A stretch of 64,000 nt of DNA, taken from NCBI GenBank assembly GCA_039935415.1, contig JBDTKH010000040.1:21288-85287 (forward strand). The letters are read 5' to 3'. The DNA is from Palsa-870 sp039935415 (GTDB lineage: Bacteria; Chloroflexota; Dormibacteria; Dormibacterales; Dormibacteraceae). Positions within the stretch are counted from its first letter, which is position 1. Each line of letters starts with the position of its first letter. The position numbers and the translations under genes were made by a program. Positions 18,153 through 26,406 of the stretch are shown here, in pieces. Under the pieces are notes generated by a model. The model worked only from the letters and a program-made list of their open reading frames with translations, was not told the origin of the DNA and did no database searches.

Positions 18153-19208
18153 ATGAAGCTACCCCCCGGCGTCCATTCGCACATGGCCGAAACCGATCGC
18201 CTTCGAATGCGTTACCTGGAGTCCGGCCCGTCGGACGGAATCCCGGTCGTGATGCTCCACGGAAACCTCTCGACCGGCCGCTTCTTCGAGCACCTGATGC
18301 CGGGCGCGCCAAACCCGTACCGCATCATCGCGCCCGACATGCGTGGATTCGGCGACACGGAGCCGGTGCCCATCGACGGTACGCGCGGCCTCCGAGATTG
18401 GGCCGACGATACCTTCTCGCTGGTCCGCAAGCTGGGAATCACACGCCCGGTTCACCTGGTTGGTTGGTCGACCGGCGGCGCGGCGATCGCGAACTACGCC
18501 GAGGAGAGGCCGGTGGCGTCGCTCACGTTCGTCGATCCGGTCTCGCCGTATGGCTTCGGCGGAGTCCGTCTCGACGGCACGCCATGTTTTTCCGATTACG
18601 CCGGGTCGGGCGGTGGCACCGGCAGCCCCGACTTCACCAGGTGCATCGCCGAGAAGGACGCCTCGTCCGACTCCCCGTTCTCGCCCCGCAACGTGATCAA
18701 CACCTCCTACTGGGCGCCAACGCATCGAGAGCCCGCCGAACGCGAGGACATGCTCGTCGAAGAGATCCTCAAATCGGTCACCGGCGACGACGGCTACCCG
18801 GGCGACCTGACGACTTCTCCCAACTGGCCGGGCATCGCGCCCGGAACGCGAGGCATCCTCAACGCCCTTTCGGGCAAGTACTGCAACTGGGCTGGGATCG
18901 TGGCCATCAGGCCGAAGCCGCCCATCCTCTGGACCCACGGCACCGCGGACATCGTGGTCGCGGACGGCTCGGCATGGGAGATGGGGACTCTCGGCAAGCT
19001 CGGCGTGGTGCCCGGCTGGCCCGGCGAGGACGCGTTTCCGCCTCAGCCGATGGTCACCCAGATACGCAACGTCCTCGGGCAGTACCGCGATGCCGGCGGG
19101 CAGGTGCAGATCGAGATGTTCGAAGGCTCGGGCCACGGCCCGCTGTTCGACGCCGCCGACCGCTGGAGCGAGGTGTTCTTCGGGTTTCTCGCCTCTATCG
19201 AGAGCTGA
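18153..19208 (+). CDS. Alpha/beta hydrolase
   Basis: The 351-residue protein shows the alpha/beta hydrolase pattern: oxyanion strand VVMLHGNLSTGRFFEHL, DMRGFGDTEP, nucleophile elbow LVGWSTGGAA (Ser), and the distal EGSGHGPLFDAADRW supplying the His. An unusually long lid (about residues 130-240) separates the halves. AAGGAGG precedes ATG 18153. It follows the propeller lipoprotein by 15 bases. The substrate is unknown; the lid size suggests an ester or epoxide-type small molecule. Confidence 0.8.
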   Translation: MKLPPGVHSHMAETDRLRMRYLESGPSDGIPVVMLHGNLSTGRFFEHLMPGAPNPYRIIAPDMRGFGDTEPVPIDGTRGLRDWADDTFSLVRKLGITRPVHLVGWSTGGAAIANYAEERPVASLTFVDPVSPYGFGGVRLDGTPCFSDYAGSGGGTGSPDFTRCIAEKDASSDSPFSPRNVINTSYWAPTHREPAEREDMLVEEILKSVTGDDGYPGDLTTSPNWPGIAPGTRGILNALSGKYCNWAGIVAIRPKPPILWTHGTADIVVADGSAWEMGTLGKLGVVPGWPGEDAFPPQPMVTQIRNVLGQYRDAGGQVQIEMFEGSGHGPLFDAADRWSEVFFGFLASIES

Positions 19209-19443
19209 GCATTGCTGTGTGAGCGATCCAGTCGAGATCACGAGGCCCAACCTGGATTTGACTATCGGGCGCCGGCCGGCGGGCTGGAGGGAGAGCTGCG
19301 ACCACAATGACCGCGGACGCGCGGAGACTCAGTCCTCCGAAGGTCCGTCGGGCGAGCGGCCTGCAGAAAGGCCGCTCGAGACCTCGGCCATCATGGCGAG
19401 TGCCTCTTCGGGCGGTGGTGGCGGAATGGCCGATTCGCTAGGC

Positions 19444-19839
19444 ATGTCGATCGAGGACGTGTACCAGGAGATCGGCCACCAGGCGAGGGACATCGCGGGC
19501 GACGACCTTGGTGGAAGGCTGCTCGTCTATGCGGAGGTTGAACACGGCGTCGTCTCCGCCGACCTTGCCTACAAGACTCGAAACGGTGACGTGAACCTCG
19601 AGGTCGGCCCAGGTCCCCTGGTGGACCTGGTGTACGAGCTCTGGAAGCGCTGGAAGGCTCAGCCTGGTAACAAGGAGTGGCGGCTGATGTCGTACGTCGT
19701 CGATGACGACGGCAAGCTGACCATCGACCTCACCTACCCGGAAGATGTAGACAAAGACGAAGATGAGATGGTCCGTAGGCAAAGGACGATCGAGAACTAT
19801 TTCGGCAAGGTCAAGCTGAGCTACACGAATCCCTTCTGA
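19444..19839 (+). CDS. DUF600/YezG-like small acidic protein
   Basis: The 131-residue form reads SIEDVYQEIGHQARDIAG, then LLVYAEVEHG, YELWKRWKAQP, and a tail with RTIENYFGKVKLSY. The two-layer pattern and acidic composition are like DUF600/YezG immunity-type proteins. No toxin gene is adjacent, so an immunity role is only a suggestion. ATG codons at 19393, 19426 and 19444 are all in frame; the last is where similarity-like sequence begins. The 184 bases before 19393 hold nothing recognisable. Confidence 0.5.
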   Translation: MSIEDVYQEIGHQARDIAGDDLGGRLLVYAEVEHGVVSADLAYKTRNGDVNLEVGPGPLVDLVYELWKRWKAQPGNKEWRLMSYVVDDDGKLTIDLTYPEDVDKDEDEMVRRQRTIENYFGKVKLSYTNPF

Positions 19840-19919
19840 CGAGCTGATCAACCATGACTTCCACCACGCGCTAACCTAGCCGCGTTACGGTCCACGCGAT
19901 AAAGGAGGCTGGGGAGCCC

Positions 19920-21287
19920 GTGGTCAAGAAGATCCTGCTCAACGAGAGCGACATCCCGGAGCGCTGGTACAACATCCTGCCCGACATGCCGGCACCGCCG
20001 GCCCCCTACCTTCATCCCGGGACCCTGCTGCCGATGGGGCCGGCCGACCTGGCGCCGATCTTCCCGCAGGCGATCATCGCGCAGGAGGTCTCGGCCGAGC
20101 CGTGGATCGAGATCCCAGACGAGGTGCGCGAGGTGTACCGCATCTGGAGGCCGACGCCGGTTTACCGGGCCGAGCGGCTGGAGAAGGCGCTCGACACCCC
20201 CGCGCACATCTACTACAAGTACGAGGGGGTCTCTCCCGCCGGCTCGCACAAGCCCAACACCGCGGTGCCGCAGGCCTACTACAACGCGAAGGAAGGGGTG
20301 AAGCGGCTCACGACCGAAACCGGCGCAGGCCAGTGGGGGTCCGCGCTTGCGTTCGCCGGGGCCCTGTTCAACCTCGAGGTCACCGTTTATATGGTCAAGG
20401 TCTCGTACGAACAGAAGCCCTACCGGCGGGCGATGATGGAAACCTGGGGTGCGACCGTGTACGCCTCTCCCACAAACCTCACCAATGCCGGCCGCGGAAT
20501 CCTCGCCGGCGACCCTGACTCGCCGGGCAGCCTCGGCATCGCGATCTCCGAAGCGGTCGAAGACGCCGCCACCCACGACGACGCGAAATACTCGCTCGGC
20601 TCAGTCGTCAACCACGTCCTGCTGCACCAGACCGTGATCGGCCTGGAGGCCAAGAAGCAGATGGAGATGGCGGGCTCCTACCCGGATGTCGTGATCGCGT
20701 GCGTGGGCGGCGGCTCCAACTTCGCGGGGCTCACGTATCCGTTCATCGGTGACAGGCTGAAAGGCCACCGCCCCGCGACACGTTTCATCGCGGCGGAGCC
20801 GGCCGCGTGTCCGACGTTGACGCGCGGCGTGTACGCCTACGACTTCGGTGATGCAGTCGGCCTGGGCCCGGTCGTGAAGATGTTCACGCTGGGCCACAGC
20901 TTCGTGCCCGATCGCATCCACTCCGGTGGCCTCCGCTACCACGGGGACGCGCCGTCGCTGTGCATGCTCGTCGACCACGGAATCGTCGAGGCGCGCGCCT
21001 ACAAGCAGAACGAATGCTTCGCCGAGGCGGTGAGATTTGCACGCTGCGAGGGCTTCCTCCCGGCGCCGGAATCCGCCCACGCTCTGCGTGCCGTGGCACA
21101 GGAGGCGGCCGCCGCCCGAGAGGCCGGCGAGAAGCGGACGATCCTGTTCGGCCTGTCTGGACACGGCCACTTCGACATGTCGGCGTACGACGCGTACTTC
21201 GCGGGCAAGCTCGAGGACGTCGAGCTGTCTCAGTCGCGAATCGACGCCGCGATCGAGGAGCTGCCTAGAGTTCCCGCGATGTCGTAA
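19920..21287 (+). CDS. trpB: Tryptophan synthase beta chain, TrpB2 type
   Basis: The 455-residue PLP enzyme is of the long TrpB2 class. It starts KKILLNESDIPERWYNILPD, contains the PLP lysine in SPAGSHKPNTAVPQAY, the substrate-loop TETGAGQWGSALAFA, the phosphate-binding glycines VGGGSNFAGL and the closing FGLSGHGHFD. TrpB2 enzymes make tryptophan from indole and serine, often without a TrpA partner; none is next to it here. The GTG start at 19920 follows AAGGAGG by 11 bases. Confidence 0.9.
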   Translation: MVKKILLNESDIPERWYNILPDMPAPPAPYLHPGTLLPMGPADLAPIFPQAIIAQEVSAEPWIEIPDEVREVYRIWRPTPVYRAERLEKALDTPAHIYYKYEGVSPAGSHKPNTAVPQAYYNAKEGVKRLTTETGAGQWGSALAFAGALFNLEVTVYMVKVSYEQKPYRRAMMETWGATVYASPTNLTNAGRGILAGDPDSPGSLGIAISEAVEDAATHDDAKYSLGSVVNHVLLHQTVIGLEAKKQMEMAGSYPDVVIACVGGGSNFAGLTYPFIGDRLKGHRPATRFIAAEPAACPTLTRGVYAYDFGDAVGLGPVVKMFTLGHSFVPDRIHSGGLRYHGDAPSLCMLVDHGIVEARAYKQNECFAEAVRFARCEGFLPAPESAHALRAVAQEAAAAREAGEKRTILFGLSGHGHFDMSAYDAYFAGKLEDVELSQSRIDAAIEELPRVPAMS

Positions 21288-21741
21288 CGGCGGACAGCTC
21301 AACGGCGTCACCGATGCTGATCGTGCCGCCCTTGAGGACGTCTGCCCGCAGTCCGCTGTGGAGCAGCCCGCGCAGGACCTCCGGAGTCTGGGTCGCGTTG
21401 ACCAGGTCGTTGCACGGCTCGCAGCGTTCCTCGCCCTCGCACTCGATCTCGCCGACGCGAAACCGCCGGCCGATGAACCGGCCCAGGTCGATTCCGCGGA
21501 CCACGACCTGGCGCCGGTGCCCCCCTGGACCAATCTCGATCTTGTAGTCGGAGCGGAACTCCTCGACCCGCTCAGCTTCGATCAGCGTGATATCGCACGC
21601 CTTAGGGTCGTCGAGGTGCCGGTCACCTTCGAGGCCGCGCCCTGGATGCGCGGCGGCAGCCGAAACCTCATGCGGCGGCCCGCCGTGGGCATCTGCCAGA
21701 AATATCGCCTCGACTCGTCCCTGGCCGTCGTTCATCTGCAT
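21265..21741 (-). CDS. MOSC-domain protein
   Basis: The 158-residue protein matches stand-alone MOSC domains. It opens with VEAIFLADAHGGPPHEV, has GLEGDRHLDDPK and CDITLIEAERVE, and ends with the conserved cysteine stretch CEGEERCEPC followed by the RADVLKGGTISIGD barrel end. MOSC proteins handle sulfur bound to a molybdenum cofactor or reduce N-hydroxylated compounds. It overlaps the 3' end of trpB by 23 bases in the opposite direction. Confidence 0.85.
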   Translation of the reverse strand: MQMNDGQGRVEAIFLADAHGGPPHEVSAAAAHPGRGLEGDRHLDDPKACDITLIEAERVEEFRSDYKIEIGPGGHRRQVVVRGIDLGRFIGRRFRVGEIECEGEERCEPCNDLVNATQTPEVLRGLLHSGLRADVLKGGTISIGDAVELSAVTTSREL

Positions 21742-21758
21742 GAGGCATCCTAACTGGA

Positions 21759-22061
21759 GTGGCTAGGGTGACAGTGCGCGCGCAACGTGCGGGCGATGCA
21801 TGGAAGTGCGTGGTCACGGTCGAGCATGATGGTGAGCGGACGACCCACTCGGTGACCGTAAGGCCGGCTGACATGGAGCGCTGGGGTGGCGGCGCTGAAC
21901 GCGGTGACGTCGAAGACCTCGTGGCGCGAAGCTTCGAGTTCCTCCTCGAGCGCGAACCTGCGGGCTCGATCTTGAAAACCTTCGACCTGGCGGTGATCCC
22001 GCGCTTCTTCCCGGAGTACGACCAGCTGTTCGGCCACAGGGGTGATGGGGCGCCACGGTGA
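21759..22061 (+). CDS. Hypothetical protein (100 aa) coupled to a nuclease-like gene
   Basis: A small soluble protein with a beta-rich first half (TVRAQRAGDAWKCVVTVEH, then THSVTVRPADMERW) and a helical second half ending FFPEYDQLF. I do not recognise the family. Its TGA stop overlaps the GTG start of the next gene as GTGA, so the two are translationally coupled. Starts at 21759 or 21768 (both GTG) are possible. Confidence 0.6.
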   Translation: MARVTVRAQRAGDAWKCVVTVEHDGERTTHSVTVRPADMERWGGGAERGDVEDLVARSFEFLLEREPAGSILKTFDLAVIPRFFPEYDQLFGHRGDGAPR

Positions 22062-22600
22062 TGGACAAGACCCAGCTCGGGCGAGCGGGCGAGCTTGCGC
22101 TGGCGCTGTACGCATTGGTGTCGTCCGATGGCGAGCTGCAGCTCTTCACGCCAGTCGCCGACGATGACCACGTCGATGCCACCGCCGGTCGGCGCGGAGG
22201 CATCCCGGCGATTGCTATCCAGGTCAAGACAGCCAGGAACCTCGACAAGAACGGAGCGGTGGAAGCGAAGGCGGACTTCCCGGCCGGCCATGTTCGCGAA
22301 CACCCCGCGTTCCTCTACGCGGTGCTCCTCCTGGAGTCAGTCGAGATCAGCGCCGCGTGGCTCGTGCCGAGTCCCGAGTTCAACCGCCTCGCCTACCACC
22401 ACGTGGCTGCTGGACGTGACGTCCTGGAGTTCCGCGCAGATCCTCGGCGGCAAGACCACTTTTCACCCTTCCGCCTCGCCGCACTTGAAATCGGTCCGCG
22501 TCTCCTGTCGATCATCGACTCCCTGGAGGAAAAGATTCCGCGGCACTTCGTGGCTGCGGGAAAGGGACTGATGCTTGGCGGTCGCGCATCGCTTCCCTAG
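22058..22600 (+). CDS. PD-(D/E)XK-like nuclease-fold protein
   Basis: The 180-residue protein has the order of motifs expected for the PD-(D/E)XK core: a first helix with glutamate (LGRAGELALALYAL), then HVDATAGRRGG with the acidic D, then AIAIQVKTARN giving Q-x-K. Strand VLLLESVEISAAWLVPS follows. DUF4365-type domains have the same arrangement and occur in restriction-like or repair-linked settings. Its coupling to an unknown 100-residue partner is the notable context. Nuclease activity is an inference. Confidence 0.62.
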   Translation: MMDKTQLGRAGELALALYALVSSDGELQLFTPVADDDHVDATAGRRGGIPAIAIQVKTARNLDKNGAVEAKADFPAGHVREHPAFLYAVLLLESVEISAAWLVPSPEFNRLAYHHVAAGRDVLEFRADPRRQDHFSPFRLAALEIGPRLLSIIDSLEEKIPRHFVAAGKGLMLGGRASLP

Positions 22601-22611
22601 ATGGTTAGCCC

Positions 22612-23166
22612 TCAGCGATAGCCCGGGTAGGGAGCCAGCCAGTCCGCGACAAACGCAGTTTGCACATTCTGGAGATCGATGCCATCACAGGCTTCGGCCC
22701 TGGCTGCGCTCTCGGCTGTGTCCTTGGTGTACGAGCGAGGATGCGCCTCTGGTGAGAGATTTTCCGGATCGGCCGGCGAACCCCCCAGCTCGAGGGGCAT
22801 GCGGTGATCCTCCTCGTAAGCCGATGCTGGGCCTGCCAGGCCTTCGGCGCCCATCTGCTGGAGCTTCAGTGGCGAGGTATAGCTCGTGGGTGGCCGAACG
22901 GTGGCAGTCCAGCCGGAGACACATATCGTTGTGCGAATCGTGGCCTCGGTCACGAAGGGATTGAGAACGCAATAGACCACCGCGCCCTGGTGGCAGGGGT
23001 CGGGGATTGCAACGGCCACAGGTGTCGGCGCGGGGAGTGGCGAGGGAGTCGACGTCTCGGGGGGTGAGGTTGCCGCGGTGGAAGTAGAGCCGGCTGCCGA
23101 GTCGCACGACGCGCACGCGAGCGCGACGGTCAAGGCCGCCAGCATGGCGATCGAAGGTCGGGCCAT
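22612..23166 (-). CDS. Secreted lipoprotein with HNH-like motif
   Basis: The 184-residue protein has a lipoprotein-like signal ending ALACASC and a Ser/Thr/Pro linker to about residue 50. The domain contains TICVSGWTATVRPPTSYT and then YEEDHRMPLELGGSPADPENLSPE, which resembles the DHxxPLxLGG...N core of HNH nucleases found in exported actinobacterial-style proteins. The downstream Asn and the two histidine-like positions are only partly visible. Extracellular nucleic-acid cleavage is possible but unproven. Confidence 0.62.
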   Translation of the reverse strand: MARPSIAMLAALTVALACASCDSAAGSTSTAATSPPETSTPSPLPAPTPVAVAIPDPCHQGAVVYCVLNPFVTEATIRTTICVSGWTATVRPPTSYTSPLKLQQMGAEGLAGPASAYEEDHRMPLELGGSPADPENLSPEAHPRSYTKDTAESAARAEACDGIDLQNVQTAFVADWLAPYPGYR

Positions 23167-23171
23167 TCCGG

Positions 23172-24053
23172 TCAGCGCCGGCCCTTGAACCGGTACTCCC
23201 AGGCTGCGGCGATCAGCACGTCGCGATTCAGTCCGTGCTGCGTCTCGGCGAGCTCAAGCTCCCGCTGCAGCGTGGTGGGAACCATCGCGGGGTCGTCGGT
23301 GTTCACGGTCAGCGGCACCCCGGCGCTCGCGAGCTTCTTGTAATCCGGCCGGAGGCCAACCCGTGCATTGCTGGATGGACAGACGCAAAGGCAGATCTCG
23401 CGTTCGGCGAGCAATCGAAGGAGCTCCCCATCTCCAACCGCCGACACCCCGTGCGCCATGCGCCTTGCGCCAAGGACCTCGACCACCTCTCGCACCACCT
23501 CCGGTCCACCGGCCTGCCCCGCGTGGGGCATGAACCCCAGGCCGGCATCTCTCGCGCGCGCTATGAGGGCAGAAAGCGGGACAGCCGAGACGGACTCATC
23601 GCCGACCAGGCCCATCCCGACCACCGCCTCCGTGGCGAGCGCGATCTCCAGCGCTCGCTCGTTGTCTTCCATTGGGGCTCCCCGGACCATCTCCACCAGC
23701 CACGCGATCTCGACCCCGAGCTCGTCCTTGACTCGTCGCCGGCCGCGGGTGACTCCGTCGAGCCACGCTTCACCTGGGTGCAGGCCCGGATTGAAGCTGA
23801 TCTCGGCGTAGGCGATGCCCTGCTCCGCCATCGTTTGGCCGTGCTCGAGGATCACACGTTCGAAATCCCCGCTGGTCGCCATCGACCGGCAAACCTGCCC
23901 GTAGATAGCCAGGAACCCCGGGAGGGTCGAGTACTCGTAGGGGGGTGGCGGCGCAAACCCGTGCCCACTAGATAGGGAGATCGCCAATTCACGGCGTACA
24001 GTGCCTTCCAGGTGGACGTGCAGCTCGGCTAGTTGCCCGGGCCCGGCACTCAT
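23172..24053 (-). CDS. add: Adenosine deaminase-family amidohydrolase
   Basis: The 293-residue protein begins (ATG 24053) and quickly reaches the metal motif LAELHVHLEGTVRR. Further elements are MAEQGIAYAEISFNPG, GFMPHAGQAGGPEVVREV (metal His and catalytic Glu region), RMAHGVSA and LTVNTDDPAMV with the paired aspartates. This is the adenosine/adenine deaminase barrel, slightly short compared with the usual 330. It deaminates adenosine or adenine in purine salvage. It is divergent from the histidine kinase. Confidence 0.85.
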   Translation of the reverse strand: MSAGPGQLAELHVHLEGTVRRELAISLSSGHGFAPPPPYEYSTLPGFLAIYGQVCRSMATSGDFERVILEHGQTMAEQGIAYAEISFNPGLHPGEAWLDGVTRGRRRVKDELGVEIAWLVEMVRGAPMEDNERALEIALATEAVVGMGLVGDESVSAVPLSALIARARDAGLGFMPHAGQAGGPEVVREVVEVLGARRMAHGVSAVGDGELLRLLAEREICLCVCPSSNARVGLRPDYKKLASAGVPLTVNTDDPAMVPTTLQRELELAETQHGLNRDVLIAAAWEYRFKGRR

Positions 24054-24140
24054 CGCTTCAAGAATGATCGACTCAATGGCGAATTTTCGCGTAATTGCGC
24101 GCTCGGTGATGTCCAGTTGATATCCGCCTGGCGTAAGTGG

Positions 24141-25469
24141 ATGAAGTCGATCATGCTCGCCGGGGCCAACGTGCCCTGGCGGGAATGGGTCGCGATGGGC
24201 CTGACCTTTGGGGCGGCCGCGGCATCGGTCGTAGGCATCGCCCTCGCACTTCGGGTCCACAACGAAGTCCTCGGAGCGCTCGCGGCACTCTCGTTTGCGC
24301 TTGTCGTGGCCAGCCAGACCCTGCTGCGACAGGAGATGTTCGGACGGCTGGCGCTCAGCCGGGAGCATTGGTTCTCGAGCTCACCGCGCGGACTCGCCGA
24401 GATGGACATCGACCTGAAGATCGTCGAAGGAAACGCCCGCCTTGCATCGCTGCTCTCGACCGACGAAGCCGACCTCGCGGGGGCCCCGCTCACCCGCTAT
24501 TTCCCGCACGAAGAAGCGGCGGGCATGGTTGCGCAGTTCAAGACGCTCTTGTCGGGGTCAGCTAACACCATCGAATCGGACAGCCTGGGCGTGCGTTCCG
24601 ACGCCACCCGGATCTGGCTGCACTGGAGGGCCACCACCGTTCGCAAGCCGAGCGGCGGTTTCGATTACTTCGTGATCACGTTCGAGGACACGACCCAGAA
24701 GCACGCCGCGGAGAAGGCTGCCGCGGCCAACCTGGCCGAGCTCGAGAAGTTAAACCACCTCAAGAGCGAGTTCACCTCGATGGTCAGCCACGAGTTCCGG
24801 ACCGCGTTGACGGGAATCCAGGGCATGAGCGAGCTGATCAACTCCGGGAACATGAAGCCCGACGAGATCCTCGAGTACAGCGGCTACATATTCAAGGAAG
24901 CCGAACGGGTCAACAGGCTGATCACCGACATGCTGGACCTCGATCGATTGGAGGCCGGCAAGATGAACATGCGCATGGAGCCCGTCGACCTCAATTCCAC
25001 GATCGAGGATGTCGTGGGCAGGACCAGGGCGGTGTGCACGACGCACACGTTCGCGACGAACCTGGCTTCAGGAGAGCTGGTCGTCTTGGGCGACTCCGAT
25101 CGGCTGATCCAGGTGCTCACGAACCTCGTCTCGAATGCGATCAAATACTCCCCGGAGGGCAGCGAGATCCTGATCACGTCATGCCTCAACGGCGAGGACG
25201 CCGAGATGAAAGTCACGGACCATGGCGTGGGAATCCCGGCCGAGTTCGTCGATCAGCTGTTTGGACGCTTCGAGCGCTACGAGAAGAACCCCACCAAGGT
25301 CATCGGCACCGGCCTCGGCCTTGCGATCACGCGCCAGATCGTCGAGATGCACGGCGGAAGGATCTGGGTGGAAAGAGGGGAAGGCGGCGGGTCGGTCTTC
25401 CGCGTGACGATCCCCGTCCACGCCGCCGAAGCGACGCGGAGCCGCGTGAGACCTACCGCGGAGGCATAA
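24141..25469 (+). CDS. PAS-domain sensor histidine kinase
   Basis: The 442-residue kinase has two N-terminal hydrophobic helices (about residues 14-34 and 38-60) and a PAS domain (about 80-195: MDIDLKIVEGNARLASLL ... FVITFEDTTQK). The phosphoacceptor helix is SEFTSMVSHEFRTALTGIQGM (His). The ATPase domain follows with N box LTNLVSNAIKYSP, G1 VTDHGVGIP and G2 GTGLGLAITRQIVEMHGG. No response regulator is adjacent, so it is an orphan here. ATG 24141 is preferred because earlier starts overlap the divergent deaminase. Confidence 0.88.
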   Translation: MKSIMLAGANVPWREWVAMGLTFGAAAASVVGIALALRVHNEVLGALAALSFALVVASQTLLRQEMFGRLALSREHWFSSSPRGLAEMDIDLKIVEGNARLASLLSTDEADLAGAPLTRYFPHEEAAGMVAQFKTLLSGSANTIESDSLGVRSDATRIWLHWRATTVRKPSGGFDYFVITFEDTTQKHAAEKAAAANLAELEKLNHLKSEFTSMVSHEFRTALTGIQGMSELINSGNMKPDEILEYSGYIFKEAERVNRLITDMLDLDRLEAGKMNMRMEPVDLNSTIEDVVGRTRAVCTTHTFATNLASGELVVLGDSDRLIQVLTNLVSNAIKYSPEGSEILITSCLNGEDAEMKVTDHGVGIPAEFVDQLFGRFERYEKNPTKVIGTGLGLAITRQIVEMHGGRIWVERGEGGGSVFRVTIPVHAAEATRSRVRPTAEA

Positions 25470-25573
25470 ACCAGTGACTGGTCGCGTCAAGCTGGCTGAC
25501 GGCCCACTCTCGATGTAGAGCTCAGCGGCCCGGAGCACGGCGTTGTGCGTCCTGCTGGGTGGGGAATCAGGAG

Positions 25574-25610
25574 TGGTGGGCCGAAGCGCACTCGAACCAC
25601 ATGGCTCCAC
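25574..25610 (-). repeat. tRNA-3'-end-like repeat, degenerate copy
   Basis: On the minus strand this reads as a T-arm-like GTGGTTCGAGTGCG followed by CTTCGGCCCACCA, including the CCA end. It matches the 3' end of the intact tRNA-Ile at 39314-39389 with changes in the T-stem, and lies in the same orientation. Confidence 0.6.
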
Positions 25611-25734
25611 CTTGCCCCGTATTTCCTCAAGGTGTACAAGCCGGGGAGGTTGGCGCGAACTCCTATGTGGCCGAACTCACGCGCTCAGCCCAAGACGCGA
25701 AACCGAGTTCGACATGATTTTTGAACCCCACAGG

Positions 25735-25833
25735 CTAGTGGACTGAGGTCTCCTTGCGCATCGCCTCCCAGGCCTGGCGCGAGTCCTGCACCGAACCGGC
25801 GTCCTCGATGGTCGAGATGTGGCCAGGGTCCTT
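25735..25833 (-). pseudogene. C-terminal fragment of an unidentified protein
   Basis: One minus-strand frame reads DKDPGHISTIEDAGSVQDSR and QAWEAMRKETSVH before a TAG stop, which looks like natural protein. A possible N-terminal half is in another frame further upstream (MKVHELVRLEYEISGLPRS near 25980). If so, this is a small gene broken by a frameshift near 25835. The family is unknown. Confidence 0.35.
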
Positions 25834-26087
25834 GTCAGATTCGAGTCGGCCCGATCGGCATCTGACGAGGCCACCCCGACAGTGCCTCGGGCGCGGATCG
25901 CCTGGAAAACGCGAGAGCGGCTGCCGCTAGCCGACCGCGGTAGGCCAGATATTTCGTATTCGAGCCGAACGAGTTCATGAACCTTCATTGATGTTTTGGG
26001 CGTCGTCACGACACTGGCTCGGCGGGCGGAGTACCTGACCTCGGCACTCCGGACTCATGTTGCTTTGACCGCCTGATAGGGCGGAAC

Positions 26088-26190
26088 TCATCGGCGCCTG
26101 GTCAGAATGACGAGCCGTCGCGGATCGAGGGGCTCGTCGCCGAGGAACATGAGCCCGTTGTCGCGCTTGCTGGAATTCAGAACCAGTGGT
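26088..26190 (-). pseudogene. C-terminal fragment abutting a tRNA-like repeat
   Basis: The frame reads LVLNSSKRDNGLMFLGDEPL then DPRRLVILTRRR and stops at 26088. It runs without a start straight out of the tRNA-like repeat at 26185-26233, as if the 5' part was replaced or cut when the repeat was formed. The family is unknown. Confidence 0.35.
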
Positions 26191-26233
26191 GGGCCGCGAT
26201 GGACTCGAACCATCTACCTCCGCATCAGAACGG
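26185..26233 (-). repeat. Partial tRNA-Ile copy (3' half)
   Basis: This copy matches the tRNA-Ile gene from the anticodon loop to the CCA end. It shares TGGTGGGCCG, GGACTCGAACCA, CTACCTCCGC and ATCAG with the intact gene at 39314-39389, but lacks three bases at the anticodon loop. The 5' half is not recognisable, so no functional tRNA can be made. It is the longest of the tRNA-like repeats and ties the family to tRNA-Ile. Confidence 0.68.
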
Positions 26234-26406
26234 GCTGAGCGCAGTGCAGACGAGCTTTCCGAGATCAACGTCGTTGAGCGACGGGTGGGGTCTTATCAGG
26301 ACGTTCCCTCCCGCCGACAGAGAGAAGAAATCCCCGGCAGAGACGATCGAACAGCTCCGCACGCGCCGCCACTAGCGCTGCTGACCGCCTCTGCCGTACC
26401 CGTCCC

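Larger units (their letters stand above)
25470..26406. other. Gene-poor stretch with repeat copies and decayed coding fragments
   Basis: No complete gene is visible in these 937 bases. They hold two tRNA-3'-end-like repeat copies (25574-25610 and 26185-26233) and two short minus-strand fragments that read like protein C-termini (25735-25833 and 26088-26190). The rest is frame-poor sequence. It looks like the decayed left edge of the accessory region that ends at the tRNA-Ile gene. Confidence 0.6.

Noticed and set aside
26185..26260. A second complete tRNA-Ile gene
   Set aside because: The 3' half matches but three bases are missing at the anticodon loop and the 5' half cannot form the acceptor or D stems.
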